A DNA stretch of 64,000 nucleotides, from positions 69,896,097-69,960,096 of the forward strand of contig NC_071392.1 of assembly GCF_022682495.2 (NCBI RefSeq), written 5' to 3'. A program made the position numbers and the translations under genes. Positions 44,991 to 57,219 of the stretch are shown here, one piece after another. The DNA is from Desmodus rotundus. Taxonomy: Eukaryota; Chordata; Mammalia; Chiroptera; Phyllostomidae. A model generated the notes under the pieces. That model was given only the letters and a program-made list of their open reading frames with translations. It was not told the origin of the DNA and searched no databases. The number at the start of each line of letters is the position of its first letter. Position 1 is the first letter of the stretch.

Positions 44991-46426
44991 TTTATCAGTA
45001 CCAAGACCTATCTTGGCCCTCCATAAGGTATTATTAGCTCTTGTGTTTTAGGCATTCAAAGCATGCCGATCATCTATAGGGAAAGTGTGTTAAAGATCAG
45101 TGCATATGAGATTTGTGACGACATGACCACAACATGGCCCCTCTGTGGTCCCTCTGCCGCCAGCTTGTCATTTGTCTTGCTATCCCTCCAATTCCTTTCA
45201 GATGGTATCATTAAAGGTATAGGCTAAAACTGAAATAAGAAATGTCTAGAAATGGTAAAAAAAAAAAAAAAAGCTATAAAAGTGTTGTAACAACGCCTCT
45301 GTACATCATTCTAGAGAACAAAACTTTTCAGTGAACTGAGAAACTATGAAACAATGACTTAAAAATCCATAAGCAGTTTTCTTCAAAAATAAAAAATGCA
45401 GTTTCTCTACATTCCCTTCCCTATATTAAAAAAATTAAAACTAAAACCAAAACTCAAACAGATGACCTCACTATCACTTTTACCAATCAACCTTGTCTAT
45501 AAACATCACCTCTACTGGACCCCAGTTTCTATATTCAAGGCTATGTATAATCTCACATGCTGTTGCCACCTAGTTGCTGGCAGGAGATCTGAGGTACAGA
45601 AATGAAGGAGGTGATGGCTAGAAATCTTGATTAAATTTATTGGAAATAGGGACTACCTAAGGCACTTTAATTAGTATCAGACAGAAGGATGAACCGATCT
45701 CCAACAAAGCACAAACTAGTGAAGCAATAAAATTTAGAAAATGTGTCCAAGGCATAATTCACTATGATGATGGAGGAGGTGAATCTCTTTCCTGTTCTAC
45801 CAGATAAGTTCAAGAGAAAAGTAACCACACTGCTGAAAAACTACAGTCCGTCAGCATTTGGAAGATACATTTTTGAGGTAATCTGCCCTGTTTATGATGA
45901 TAAACACAAATCTTTTCATTTATTTTAAAAGTTAACTGTTTTCATGAGTTAACGCAGATAAGGTTTTTTAGCCAAATTTCCTTGTGGTAGAGTAATAAAG
46001 AACATTGGAGGCTTATTGTAATATCTTCTGTCTGACTTCTAGGCATTTTAATTCATTTTAACTGTCCACATAGAGATTCCCTATTATCAGAATGCCTTTA
46101 TGAGTATATATTATGAGGATATGAGAAATTAAATGAGAACCATCCTATGAAAACTTTTATTATTTGTGAAAAGTCAGTGTTAAAGTAACATAATTACTTC
46201 TATAAAAGCTAATTGATTTGATTGACCAAATATTAAGAATTAAATAAAAGACTTTATAGGAATTATGCTAAGTTTAAAAAGCCCAATACAAAAGACTACA
46301 TGTTGCATGATTTCATTTATATAAAATGAACAGAAAGAATAAAATTACAGAGCTAGAAAGCGTGAGTGCTTTCCTGTAACTGTGAGTGGGAACACGAATA
46401 GACTGCAAATGGGCAAGAGGGAGCTT
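44991..46426. other. Unannotated intron
   Basis: About 1.4 kb without a recognised exon or repeat; an A16 run lies at about 45258. Confidence 0.5.
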
Positions 46427-46446
46427 TTTGAAGTGATAATGTTTTA

Positions 46447-46770
46447 ATTTTTTTTTGCCTTTTTTTTTTATTGTTGTTCGGTTACAGTTGTCCTGCCTTT
46501 TCCCCCATTGCTCACCCCTACCCCATCTGCCCCCACACCCACAGTCAATTCCCCCCATTGTCTGTGCCCATGTGTCCTCTATTCATGTTCCTTTGCTTGC
46601 TCCTTGCCCATCTTTCACCCATTATCCTCCTCCCCATTTCCCTCTGGTCACTGTCAGTTTGTTCTTTATTTCCAAGTCTCTGGTTCTATTTTTCTCATTT
46701 GTTTGTTTTGTTGATTAGGTTCCACTTATAGACGAGATCATATGATATTTGTCTTTCACTGCCTGGTTTA
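46447..46770 (-). mobile_element. L1 3' UTR, antisense, with TSD
   Basis: A poly(T) start and C-rich 3' UTR complement (ttgttgttcggttacagttg, ttcccccattgctcacccct, gattaggttccacttatag) ending where ORF2 would begin. tttgaagtgataatgtttta (46427) and tttgaagtgatatgttttta (46771) are the target-site duplication. Confidence 0.88.
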
Positions 46771-46984
46771 TTTGAAGTGATATGTTTTTAAAGCTGTATT
46801 GTGATGGTAGAGGCACGGTGCATAAATTTACTAAAAATCAACTAAATTACAATGGAAGAATTTTATGCTACGTAAATTATTTTGCAATAAAACTTTTCAA
46901 GAAGATTCTGCAGAAAATAACAAGACATTAAGATTCTTAGGGCACGTGCATTCCCTCAACATCTCATGAAGTACTAATAATAGG

Positions 46985-47336
46985 ACTGTGTTTGTGTCCC
47001 CCCCTCAAATTCATATATCAAGTCCCTAATCCTCAGTGTGATGGTATTTGGAAGTGGGGCCTGTGGGGGTAATTGCATTTGGATGAGGTCATGGGTGTGA
47101 AGCCCCCATGATGGGATTGTGTCCTGATAAGGGGTGAAAAGACATGAGATCTGTCTCTGGAATATGTGAGCAAGAATGTGGCCATCTGAAAAGCCAGGAG
47201 GAGTGATCTCATAAAGAACCTGAAGATGCTGGACACTGATATCAGACTTCCTGCCTCCAGAACTAAAAAAAAATCAAATATTTGTTGTTTAAGCCATCTA
47301 GTCTATGAAATTCTTACTGTAGCAGCCAAAACTGAG
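46985..47336 (+). repeat. MLT1 (MaLR) LTR
   Basis: 'aaattcatatatcaagtccc', 'gtgtgatggtatttggaagt', 'ggggcctgtgggggtaattg', 'cccccatgatgggattgtgt' and 'ttgttgtttaagccatctag' follow the MLT1 LTR consensus in order. An ancient, non-coding mammalian LTR. Confidence 0.85.
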
Positions 47337-48433
47337 AAGTGGGATGCTGCTGCAACAAATACCTAAAAATGTGGAAGTGGCTCTGGAACTGGATAATGGG
47401 TCTAGGCTGGAAGAATTTTGAGGTGCACGCTAAAAAAAAAAATAAGCCAGTATTGCAATAAAAGGACTTTCAAAAGCAATTCTGGTGAAGGCTCAGAAAA
47501 AAAGAAGAGCTGTAGACACACCTCCCATTTCCTTAGAGAAATCATAAATAATCACGGACAGAATGCTGGTGGAAATATGAACAGTAAAAGTCATTTTGAT
47601 GAGGTTTCTCATAGACAGAAAGAAGAAACTTGTTACTGAAAATGGGAAGAAAAGCAATACATCCTTGTTATCAAGTGGCAAAAATCCTAGCTGAATTGTG
47701 TTCGTGTTCTAGTGTCTTGTGAAAAGTTGCAGTTGCCAGCATGAAACTGGACATTTAACTGAGGAAATTTCTAAGTTAAATGTTGAAAAAGTAGCTTGAT
47801 TCTTCCTGAATGTTTATAGTAAAATCCAAGAAGAGAGAAATGATTAAAGACAGAATTACTGAGCAAAAAGAAATCAGATTGAGAAGATTTTGAAAATTCT
47901 TAGCTGTCCACATCACAAACACTAGAAAGTATGTTCTGGAGAGAACACTTAGGGTGTGGCGAGCCAACCACTGATACTGAGATTAGTATAGGCATGAACC
48001 ACGGATATAATCAACCCTTGAGTGGGAACAAAAGAAAACAGAAACAAGAAGAAATGAAAAAATGCTGTCAAACGACTTAGAATGTACAGGACTAGGCCAC
48101 AGATTCAGCTGTGAACACACTCTATTCTTCAAGACAAGGTGTTTCAGACACCATCAAGGCTGCCACTCTCAGCACAAGCCCACAGTACACAGGGAAGGGC
48201 TGTCTCCACTGCAGTTTCAAAGGGAAGGACGTTTGCCCAACAGAGCCCTGTGTTTGGGGATAACACCTAGGTTCCAACAAGCCAGATGACAGCTACCCAG
48301 AGCTGCAGGTGCACAACTCTCACCTGGCAGAGCCATCAGGGCACAATAGCCCACCCAACAGAGCCACACAAGTGGGAACACCACTTTAGTGAGTCTGGAA
48401 GGCAAAGCATGAAGCCAAAGAGAATTATTCTTG
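47337..48433 (+). repeat. MLT1 internal region (MaLR), interrupted by a HAL1
   Basis: 'ctgctgcaacaaatacctaa', 'ggctctggaactggataatg' and 'ggctggaagaattttgaggt' directly follow the LTR and are typical MLT1-int. The region 48290-48433 ('gtgagtctggaaggcaaagc', 'gaagccaaagagaattattc') is also MaLR internal sequence. It has no functional retroviral gene. The HAL1 inserted at 48434. Confidence 0.75.
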
Positions 48434-49487
48434 GTTCTGGTCAAGATGGTGGTGAAGGCAAATGCAGGACTCACATCTTCCCGACCAACTTGCTGGCCAA
48501 CCCAAGCTGTTTCCAGTAGTTTTTCCATGTGAATGGCCCGTGATGGCTCCTGTTTGACTTTCTTAAATCTCTCAAACAACTAGCACCTGGCCTCCGCGTG
48601 CTCCATCCATACCTATGGCTAAGTGGCTCCAGGCCCAGCACTAGTGGTAGCTGGCCTTGGTTTGCTTGCCTGGCACCTCCGAGCCCAACACAAGTAGTAG
48701 CCATCTGCAGATCGCTTTGTAGTTTATGCCAGGAGGCCCTGGGAAGAATAAAGGTGGCTGCTGATCCTAGCATACACCTCCCAGGAGGCCCCAGAGCCAG
48801 TGCACTCATTGGACAGCCTCAGATAATATCAAAGCACCACCAAACACCTCCACAAACAGCACACTCAAGGGGAAGACTCAGAGGGCACTAGAGCCCCACT
48901 GAAGTTAAGTCTTGCTCCTTGGGGTGGGCCTCTGAACAGCTGACTATCCCTGCTGGTCAATGCCAGTCTTTGCAGCCAATCAGCCTTGGGGTAAATCCCT
49001 CCCTGTGACAACAGCAATCAAGGCACAACTACAACAGGAGGGCGTACACAAGGGTGAGGGGAGGGAGAACCTAGAGTGTGCAGTTTGGGTGAACAGTGAA
49101 CCTGTGTCAATGAACTCTACAGGACACCTACTACATTAGGCCACTCTATTAAGCCTGGGAGATACAGCAGCTCTGCCTAATACACAGAAACAGCCACAGA
49201 GAGGCTGACAAAATGAGGAGACAAAGAAACATGTCCCAAATGAAAGAATAGAACAAAACCCCAGAAAAGGAACTAAACAAAATTCAACAGTAAAACAAAG
49301 GACACAGAAACTATAAAAACAAGTCAGAAATGAAGGATATAGTAACTGAAATGAAGAATAAATTACAGGCAATCGACAATAGAGAAGATGAAGCCAAGAT
49401 TCAAATCAGAAATTTGGAATATCAGGTAGCAAAAAATAACTAATCAGAATAACAAAAAGATAAAATAATAATAAAAAAATGAGAATA
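48434..49487 (+). mobile_element. HAL1, left part (5' leader and ORF1 start), split by the full-length L1
   Basis: It begins with ggttctggtcaagatggtgg, a YY1-like 5' end as in L1/HAL1 leaders, and reaches the ORF1 start at 49214 (MRRQRNMSQMKE, the usual N-terminus) with an early TAG. The element breaks at 49487 and resumes at 56295. Its outer TSD is agagaattattcttg (48419-48433) against agagaatgaatcttg (57220-57234). Confidence 0.85.
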
Positions 49488-51225
49488 AAGCGGGAAGATG
49501 GCGGCAACATAGGTGGGAGCAGAATCCACTTGCCCTCAGTGCCAGGGAAATACCTAGCTGATCTGAGGAGCAGAGCGAACAGCCAACAGTACTCCAGCAT
49601 ATACGAAGATTAGAGACCAAAGATAGAGGACATTGAAAGATCTGACGGTAAGAAGAGTGCTCAAGGACAATAAGGTCCCCGGGACCGGGACCCGGGACCG
49701 CGCGGTACAAGGGCTGCAGAGGCGCCAGCCCTGGCGCAGGGGCTGCTGCAGGAGTCCTGAGAGAGGGCCAGGCTGCGCTGTGAGCAGCCAGGTGCTTGAT
49801 TGGACCAGGGGGGCTTGAAAAGGAGGAATTTCTCAAAAAGAAAAAGAAAATAGAGACACTCAGGGGCTAGTTAGAGAACTCTCCGTGGTGGCCGAGGCCC
49901 CTGGCGCCCCTCCCCCCTCCGCCCCTGGACTGCGAACGGGGAACGCGGGATAAGCAGCACCGGCGCTCACCTGAGGTCCGGTTGCGCGCGGTAGCGCGCG
50001 CGCAGATTAGCGAACGGGGCCCGTACGTGAAACCCCGGAGGGGCGCCCACACCTGAAACCTCCGAGATCTTTTGGAGCAGAGACTAGCTGCTCCACCCAC
50101 AGACCCAAAACCTCGGAACCGAGGACCGCGTGATTCGGTCCCAGGGCGGCCCCGCCCACCCGAGAGTCTCAAGCCCCGGGCAGCTGGATCGGGCCCCCAA
50201 GCGTAGAGCCTCTGGCTTGGCAGCGGGCTGCGCGCTCACCAAGCGTAGGGCCGGCTAGATGCGCACTTCCCAAGCACAAAGGGGCTGGCAAGAGTCGTAA
50301 CACCAAGGCGGCTGAACCAGCAGTTTGCGGCGCGCCAGCCTCCCTAGCCTGGGCGGCTCGATCGGTGGGCCGGCTGCGCGCTCAGAGCCCAAATAACGTC
50401 ACAAACCCGAAGCGGCTGGATTCCCCTGCTGCGCGCGCGCGTCCGGAGCCAAAGCGGCTGGAGCGGCCACTCGAGAGTCCCAAGAACAAAGCTGCTGGAT
50501 TGGCTGATCAACGGCCTGATTGCCTGCCAGGGACCACACCTACAAAACAGTGAAGAGTGTGACCCAGGAAGGAAGAAAAGTGAAACCAATCCTTCCAACC
50601 ACCCCCTCCCGTTGCACAGACAGGACAACAGCAGAAATAACCTGAACGGTTTAAAGCCAACAGAAGATTTTTTTTTTTTCCCCTTTTTTTTTTTTTTTTT
50701 CCCTTTTCCTTTCCCCCTGAACTCCTTCTTCCTCTCTCTCTCTTTTTTTTCTTTCATTCCTTCTTCCTCCCATCCTTTACCATTTTTATGTCTTCTTCCT
50801 CCCTTCTTTTATCTATTTCTATGTTTTAATTTTTGTTAAAATTCCTTCTTATCTTGCCTCCGATCTGTCTTTAATCCTTCTTCCCTCCTTCCTCCCTTTC
50901 CTCCTTTCCTATTTCCTTTTTCCCTCCTTCCCATCTTTGGTTTTTTTTGTTTGTTTGTTTGTTTGTTTGTTTTTTCCTTTTCTTTCTCCCCCCCTTTCTA
51001 TTTTTCCCACAGGTGCGACAACAAAACCTGGAGTGCTGAAAAGACTAGAGTTAGACCGTGTTAAACACATAAACGTCAGCTCAAGACCAGTGAGCACAGG
51101 AGAGTAAGGAGACAGCACCACCGAATCCCATTGGCATTCTACCATAGAAGTTCATATCATAAACCCAGGGATTCAGAACAAAGCAATTTAAGAAGCAGAG
51201 GCCAACAAGAAGAGCCTCACAAACA
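49488..51225 (+). promoter_or_regulatory. L1 5' UTR / internal promoter with terminal YY1-like site
   Basis: The first 20 bases contain aagatggcggc, a close fit to the YY1 consensus found at the very 5' end of L1s, where it sets accurate initiation. A GC- and CpG-rich kilobase follows (including gcgcgcggtagcgcgcgcgc near 49984), then a long polypyrimidine tract from about 50666 ending ctatttttcccacag at 51012. This forms a strong-looking 3' splice site in the sense direction. The whole region is an isolated CpG-rich island in an AT-rich intron. Confidence 0.85.
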
Positions 51226-52158
51226 ATGGGAAGACAAAGAAACAATTCCCAAATGAAAGGAAAGGAGGAAGTCTCAGAAAGAATACTAACCGAAAAAGAG
51301 GCAAGTCAACTATCAGATACTGAGTTCAAAGCAATGGTCATCAGGAAGCTCACTGAGCTCTCTGAGCTCAAAGAGAACTACCAGAAACTACAAGGAAACT
51401 ACAATGAACTCACTGCAAACTATATCAACATGAAAAAGGAAATAGAAAATATCAACAAGAGCCAAGAGGAAATGAAGAATACAATTTCTGAATTGAAGAA
51501 CACAGTAGAAGGAATGAAAAGCAGACTTGACGAAGCAGAGGATCGGATCAGCGAGCTGGAGGATAAAGTAGAAAAAAACACCCAGAAGGAGCAAGAAAAG
51601 GAAAAGAGGCTCAGAAAGAATGAAGAGGCAATAAGGGAAATGCAGGACAACATGAAACGTAACAATATCCGTATAATAGGAATACCAGAAGGAGAAGAAG
51701 AAGAGCAAGGGATAGAAAACCTGTTTGAAAAAGTAATGATGGAAAATTTCCCTAATCTGAGGAGAGAAAAAGTCACCCAAATCCAGGAATCACAGAGAGT
51801 CCCAAACAAGAGGAACCCAAAGAGACCCACTGCAAGACACATCATAATTAAAATGGCAAATTTCCAAGACAAAGAGAGGATCTTAAAGGCAGCAAGGGAG
51901 AAAAAGGAAGTAACATACAAGGGAGCCCCAATAAGGTTAGCAACTGACTTCTCAATGGAAACGCTCCAAGCCAGAAGAGAATGGCAAAAAATATTCCAAG
52001 TAATGAGAACCAGAGGCCTCCAACCAAGACTACTTTACCCAGCAAGGCTCTCAATCAAGATAGAAGACCAAATAAAGAGCTTCCCAGACAAAAGAAGTCT
52101 AAAAGAATACAGCTCCACCAAACCAGCTCTGCAAGAGATGCTAAAGGGACTGCTTTAA
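51226..52158 (+). CDS. L1 ORF1 protein, intact (full-length copy)
   Basis: 310 codons, nearly identical to the copy at 33651: by eye only Ile/Met in the coiled coil (VEGMKSR) and Lys/Arg near residue 254 (QARREWQ) differ. N-terminal region, coiled coil (about 40-145), RRM (from about 147, NIRIIGIPEG) and C-terminal domain (RHIIIKM, LLYPARLSIKIED) are all present. It works in cis with ORF2p as the RNA-packaging trimer of the L1 particle. The 46-base gap to ORF2 suggests the same unconventional or reinitiation translation of ORF2 as in other L1s. I chose the first Met since it starts the conserved MGRQRNNSQMK segment. Confidence 0.96.
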   Translation: MGRQRNNSQMKGKEEVSERILTEKEASQLSDTEFKAMVIRKLTELSELKENYQKLQGNYNELTANYINMKKEIENINKSQEEMKNTISELKNTVEGMKSRLDEAEDRISELEDKVEKNTQKEQEKEKRLRKNEEAIREMQDNMKRNNIRIIGIPEGEEEEQGIENLFEKVMMENFPNLRREKVTQIQESQRVPNKRNPKRPTARHIIIKMANFQDKERILKAAREKKEVTYKGAPIRLATDFSMETLQARREWQKIFQVMRTRGLQPRLLYPARLSIKIEDQIKSFPDKRSLKEYSSTKPALQEMLKGLL

Positions 52159-52204
52159 GGAAAGGAAGGAAAAGAGAAAGACAGAGGAACACAGGTAGGA
52201 AATA

Positions 52205-55200
52205 ATGGCAATGAATAACTACCTATCGATAATAACCTTAAATGTAAATGGATTAAATGCTCCAATCAAAAGACATAGAACAGCTGAATGGATAAGAAAA
52301 CATGACCCACACATATGCTGCCTACAAGAAACCCATCTCAGGACAAAAGACTTACACAGACTGAAAGTGAAGGGCTGGAAACAAATTTTCCAAGCAAACG
52401 GACAGGAAAAAAAAGCAGGGGTAGCAATACTCATATCAGACAAAATAGACTTCCAAAGAAGGGCCATAAAGAGAGACCCAGAAGGTCACTTCATAATACT
52501 CAAAGGAAGAATCCACCAAGAAGACATAAACATTATAAATATATATGCACCCAACATAGGAGCACCCAAATACATAAAGAAAATCTTGGAGGATTTCAAG
52601 AAAGATATTGACAGCAACACAATTATAGTAGGGGATTTTAACACCCCACTATCAAAAATGGACAGGTCTTCCAAACAAAAGATTAACAAAGATATTGTGT
52701 CACTTAACAATACCCTAGAGGAAATGGACTTAACTGATATATACAGAGCTTTTCATCCCAAAGAAGCAAAATACACATTCTTTTCAAGTGTCCATGGAAC
52801 TTTTTCAAAGATAGACCACATGATAGGACACAAAGCAACCCTCAACAAATTCAAGAAAATTGAAATCATATCAAGCATCTTCTCTGACCACAAGGGTCTG
52901 AAACTAGAAACCAACCCCAAGGGTAAAAACCCAAAACACTCAAAATCATGGAGACTGAATAGCATGCTATTAAACAATGAATGGGTCAAGAACGAGATTA
53001 GGGAAGAAATCAAAAACTTCCTGGAAACAAATGAAAACGAACTCACAACAACCCAAAACCTATGGGACACAGCAAAGGCAGTCCTGAGAGGGAAGTTCAT
53101 AGCAATACAGGCCTACCTTAAGAAGTTAGAAACAGTTCACACAAACAACCTAACCCTACGCCTACAAGAACTGGAGGAACAACAACAAAGACAGCCCAGA
53201 GCAAGCAGAAGGAAGGAAATAACCAAGATCAGAGCAGAACTAAATGACATAGAGACTAAAAGCACAATTGTAAGGATCAATGAATCCAGAAGCTGGTTCT
53301 TTGAAAAGATAAACAAAATCGACAAGCCTTTAAGTAGGCTTATCAAGAAGAAAAGAGAGAGGATCCAAATAAACAGAATTAGAAATGAAAGTGGAGAGAT
53401 TACAACTGATACCACAGAAATACAAAGGATCGTAAGAAATTACTATGAAGACCTATATGCTAAGAAATTTGAAAACCTAGATGAAATGGACACATTTCTA
53501 GAAAAATATAATCTTCCAAAACTGAATGAAGAAGAAGCAGAAAACCTGAAGAGACCAATATCAGCAAAGGAAATTGAAGCAGTCATCAAGAAACTCCCAT
53601 CACACAAAAGCCCTGGACCAGATGGTTTCACAGGAGATTTCTACAAAGCATTTAAGGAAGAACTAACCCCTATCCTTCACAGACTATTCGAAAAAATCCA
53701 AACTGATGGAAGACTCCCAAACTCTTTTTATGAAGCCAACATCATCCTAATCCCAAAACCAGATAAAGACACAACGAAGAAAGAAAACTTCAGGCCAATA
53801 TCGCTGATGAACATAGACGCTAAAATTCTCAACAAAATATTAGCAAACCGCATCCAGCAATATATTAAAAAGATCATCCACCATGACCAAGTGGGATTCA
53901 TCCCAGGGATGCAAGGATGGTACAATATTCGCAAATCAATAAACATAATACATCACATCAACAACAGCAAAGACAAAAATCACATGATCATATCAATAGA
54001 TGCGGAAAAAGCATTCGATAAGATACAGCACCCATTTCTGATAAAAACACTCAGCCAAGTGGGAATAAAGGGAGCAGTCCTCAACATAATTAAGGCCATA
54101 TATGAGAGACCTACAGCCAGCATCACATTCAATGGACAAAAACTTAGAGCTTTCCCACTAAGATCAGGAACAAGACAAGGATGCCCTCTCTCACCACTCC
54201 TATTCAACATAGTATTGGAAGTCCTAGCCACAGCAATCAGACAAGAAAAAGCAATAAAAGGCATCCAAATTGGAAAGGAGGAAATGAAACTGTCACTGTT
54301 TGCAGACGACATGATAGTGTACATGGAAAACCCTATAGACTCCACTCAAAAACTACTCGACCTAATAAATGAATTTGGTAAAATAGCTGGATACAGAGTC
54401 AATACCCAGAAATCAAAGGCATTCCTGTACACCAACAACGAAACTGCAGAAACACAAATCAGGAAAAAAATCCCATTCGATATAGCAACAAGAAAAATAA
54501 AGTACCTAGGAATAAACCTAACCAAAGAGGTAAAAGACCTGTACTCAGAAAACTACACAACACTGAAGAAAGAAATTAAGGAAGATACAAACAAATGGAA
54601 GCATGTACCATGTTCATGGATTGGAAGAATTAACATCATCAAAATGGCCATACTACCCAAAGCAATTTATAGATTCAATGCAATCCCTATTAGAGTACCC
54701 ATGACATATTTCACAGATATAGAACAAACATTGCAGAAATTCATATGGAACCATAAACGACCTCGAATAGCAGCAGCAATTTTGAGAAAGAAGGACAAAG
54801 CAGGAGGTATCACAATACCTGATATCAAACTGTATTACAAGGCAACGGTAATCAAAACAGCCTGGTACTGGCATAAAAACAGGCTCATAGACCAATGGAA
54901 CAGAATAGAGAGCCCAGAAATAAACTCAAATCTATACGATCAATTAATATTTGACAAAGGAGGCAGGAGCATAAAATGGAGCAAAAACAGTCTCTTCAAC
55001 AGATGGTGTTGGGAGATCTGGACAGCTACGTGCAAAAAAATGAAACTCGATCACCAACTTACGCCATACACGAAAATAAACTCAAGATGGATAAAAGACT
55101 TAAATATAAGCCGTAACACCATAAAAGTCCTTGAGGAAAACATTGGCAGGAAAATCTCAGACATTCCACGCAGCAACATCCTCACAGACACATCCCCTAA

Positions 55201-56026
55201 AGCAAGGGACATAAAGGAAAGAATAAACAAATGGGACCTCATAAAAATAAAAAGCTTCTGCATGGCTAAAGAAAACAGCACCAAATTACAAAGAGAACCA
55301 ACAATATGGGAAAGCATATTTGCCAATGATACCTCAGACAAGGGCCTGATCTCCAAAATATATAAAGAACTCACACGATTCCACTCCAGGAAGACAAACA
55401 ACCCAATTAAAAAATGGGCAAAGGACTTGAACAGACACTTCTCCAAGGAAGACATACAGAAGGCCCAGAGACATATGAAAAGATGCTCAGCATCACTAGC
55501 CATCAGAGAGATGCAAATTAAAACCACAATGAGGTATCATCTCACACCAGTCAGAATGGCCAACATAAACAAATCCACAAACAAATGTTGGAGAGGATGC
55601 GGAGAAAAGGGAACCCTAGTGCACTGTTGGTGGGAATGCAGACTGGTGAGGCCACTGTGGAAAACAATATGGAATTTCCTCAGAAAACTAAAAATGGAAC
55701 TGCCCTTTGACCCAGTAATTCCGCTGCTGGGATTATACCCTAAGAACACTGAAACACCAATCCAAAAGAATCTGTGCACCCCAATGTTCATAGCAGCACA
55801 ATTTACAATAGCCAAATACTGGAAGCAACCGAAGTGCCCATCAGCAAACGAGTGGATCCAAAAACTATGGTATATTTACACAATGGAATTCTACGCAGCA
55901 GAGAGAAAGAAGGAGCTTATACCCTTTGCAACAGCATGGATGAAACTGGAGAGCATTATGCTAAGTGAAATAAGCCAGGAAGTGAGGGACAAATACCATA
56001 TGATCGCACCTTTAACTGGAACATAA
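52205..56026 (+). CDS. L1 ORF2 protein: endonuclease-reverse transcriptase, intact
   Basis: 1273 codons, a full mammalian ORF2p length. It nicks genomic DNA at T-rich sites and reverse-transcribes L1 RNA from the nick. Endonuclease (residues 1 to about 235): N13, E42 in LQETH, D144/N146 in GDFN, D204 and D228-H229 in SDH. RT (about 500-770): IDAEKAFD with D599 and FADD at 699-702. The C-terminal Cys-rich motif is C-x3-C-x7-H-x4-C from residue 1128 ([18 protein letters not shown]). No stop, frameshift or missing key residue is visible. Against the copy at 34630 I see about six residue differences, including R1058 (stop there) and Phe at 1059 where the other two copies have Leu. Confidence 0.97.
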   Translation: MAMNNYLSIITLNVNGLNAPIKRHRTAEWIRKHDPHICCLQETHLRTKDLHRLKVKGWKQIFQANGQEKKAGVAILISDKIDFQRRAIKRDPEGHFIILKGRIHQEDINIINIYAPNIGAPKYIKKILEDFKKDIDSNTIIVGDFNTPLSKMDRSSKQKINKDIVSLNNTLEEMDLTDIYRAFHPKEAKYTFFSSVHGTFSKIDHMIGHKATLNKFKKIEIISSIFSDHKGLKLETNPKGKNPKHSKSWRLNSMLLNNEWVKNEIREEIKNFLETNENELTTTQNLWDTAKAVLRGKFIAIQAYLKKLETVHTNNLTLRLQELEEQQQRQPRASRRKEITKIRAELNDIETKSTIVRINESRSWFFEKINKIDKPLSRLIKKKRERIQINRIRNESGEITTDTTEIQRIVRNYYEDLYAKKFENLDEMDTFLEKYNLPKLNEEEAENLKRPISAKEIEAVIKKLPSHKSPGPDGFTGDFYKAFKEELTPILHRLFEKIQTDGRLPNSFYEANIILIPKPDKDTTKKENFRPISLMNIDAKILNKILANRIQQYIKKIIHHDQVGFIPGMQGWYNIRKSINIIHHINNSKDKNHMIISIDAEKAFDKIQHPFLIKTLSQVGIKGAVLNIIKAIYERPTASITFNGQKLRAFPLRSGTRQGCPLSPLLFNIVLEVLATAIRQEKAIKGIQIGKEEMKLSLFADDMIVYMENPIDSTQKLLDLINEFGKIAGYRVNTQKSKAFLYTNNETAETQIRKKIPFDIATRKIKYLGINLTKEVKDLYSENYTTLKKEIKEDTNKWKHVPCSWIGRINIIKMAILPKAIYRFNAIPIRVPMTYFTDIEQTLQKFIWNHKRPRIAAAILRKKDKAGGITIPDIKLYYKATVIKTAWYWHKNRLIDQWNRIESPEINSNLYDQLIFDKGGRSIKWSKNSLFNRWCWEIWTATCKKMKLDHQLTPYTKINSRWIKDLNISRNTIKVLEENIGRKISDIPRSNILTDTSPKARDIKERINKWDLIKIKSFCMAKENSTKLQREPTIWESIFANDTSDKGLISKIYKELTRFHSRKTNNPIKKWAKDLNRHFSKEDIQKAQRHMKRCSASLAIREMQIKTTMRYHLTPVRMANINKSTNKCWRGCGEKGTLVHCWWECRLVRPLWKTIWNFLRKLKMELPFDPVIPLLGLYPKNTETPIQKNLCTPMFIAAQFTIAKYWKQPKCPSANEWIQKLWYIYTMEFYAAERKKELIPFATAWMKLESIMLSEISQEVRDKYHMIAPLTGT

Positions 56027-56294
56027 GCAATAGAAGGAAAAAGCAAACAAAATATAACCAGAGACATTGAAGTTAAGAACAATGTAACAATAGCAAGGGC
56101 GGGGGTGGGGGGGTGGGGGCGGGGACAGTGGGTAGAGGGGATTACAGGAACTACTATAAAGGACACATGAACAAATCCAAGGGGGAGGGTGGAGAGGGGG
56201 GAGGGAAGTGGGTTCACCTGGGGTGGGGTGAAGGGATGGGGGAAAAGGCATACAACTGTAATTAAATAACAATAAATAAATTTAAAAAAAAAAA
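56027..56294 (+). other. L1 3' UTR, G-rich tract and poly(A) (full-length copy)
   Basis: A purine-rich 3' UTR with clustered G runs at about 56098-56124 (gggcgggggtgggggggtgg), a candidate G-quadruplex, then 'aacaataaataaattt' and a single uninterrupted A tail merging into the TSD. Confidence 0.85.
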
Positions 56295-57219
56295 AAAAAA
56301 ATGAGAATAGTATAAGGAGCCTCCGGCACAGCTTCAAGTGTGCCAATGTTTGCATCATGGGGGTGTCAGAAGGAGAAGAGAGAGAGCAAGATATTGAAAA
56401 CTTATTTGAAAAAATGACAGAAAACTTCCCTAATCTGGTGACATACAAATCCAGGAAATACAGATAGTCCCAAACCAGATGAACTAAAAGAGGCCTACAC
56501 ACAATTAAAATGTCAAAGATTAAAGACAGAGAGAATCTTAAAAGAAGCAATAGAAAAGCACTTAGCTACCTACAAAGTGAGCTCCCCTAGGCTATCAGCT
56601 GATTTCTCAAAAGAAACTTTGCAGGCCAGAAGGGAATGGCAAGAAAGATTCAAGGTGATAAAAAGTAAGGACCTACAACCAGGAAAGCTATCATTAAGAA
56701 TGAAAGGACAGATAAAGAGCTTCCCAGACAAGAAAAAGCTAAAGGAGTTCATTACTGCCAAACCAGTATTACTGAAATCTTAAAAGGTCTTCTTTAAGAA
56801 GAAGGGGGGGAAAGATTAAAAATATGAAAAACAGGAATAAAATGACAATAAATACAAATCAACAACTGACTCTAAAAAACAAAATAAATAAACAAGCAGA
56901 ACAGAAACAAACTCATAGGTTCAGAGAACATTTTGACTGTTGTCAGATGGAAGGGAGGTTGGAGGGATGGGTGAAAAAGGTGAGGGGATTAAGAAGTACA
57001 AATTGGTTACTACAGAATAGTCATGGGGATATAAAGTACAGCACAGGGAATATAGTCAATAACATTCTCATAACTATGTATGGTGTTAGATGGGTTCAAG
57101 ACTTATTGGGATGATCACTTAGTAAGTTATTTAATGTCTAATTACTGGGGTATGAACCTGAAACTACTATAATATTGTATGTCAACTGTAATTGAAAAAT
57201 ACAAAATGATTAAAAAAAA
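56295..57219 (+). mobile_element. HAL1, right part (ORF1 core to 3' end)
   Basis: It continues the HAL1: the RRM start at about 56350 (gtgtcagaaggagaagagag), the conserved 'gctgatttctcaaaagaaac', an open C-terminal piece at 56577-56783 (68 codons), and the 3' end 'gtaattgaaaaatacaaaat' with a short A tail. No ORF2 follows, confirming HAL1 identity. Stops and indels in ORF1 show it is dead. Confidence 0.85.

Larger units (their letters stand above)
49488..56294 (+). mobile_element. Full-length L1 with intact ORF1 and ORF2
   Basis: About 6.8 kb. It starts aagcgggaagatggcggcaa, with a 5' UTR of about 1.7 kb, ORF1 (51226-52158), ORF2 (52205-56026), a G-rich 3' UTR and poly(A). The 15-mer aaaaaaatgagaata flanks it at 49473-49487 and 56295-56309. 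It sits inside a HAL1. All visible catalytic residues are present and neither ORF has a stop or frameshift, so it is a candidate for a retrotransposition-competent bat L1. It is antisense to the host gene. Confidence 0.97.

Noticed and set aside
31930..56294. Segmental duplication as the origin of the two long L1 copies
   Set aside because: The flanking DNA differs, and each copy has its own target-site duplication (aaagaaaagagaaca against aaaaaaatgagaata), so they are independent insertions.
55891..56550. Minus-strand frame of 219 codons
   Set aside because: It spans the antisense of the L1 ORF2 end, 3' UTR, poly(A) and HAL1, so it cannot be a real protein gene.
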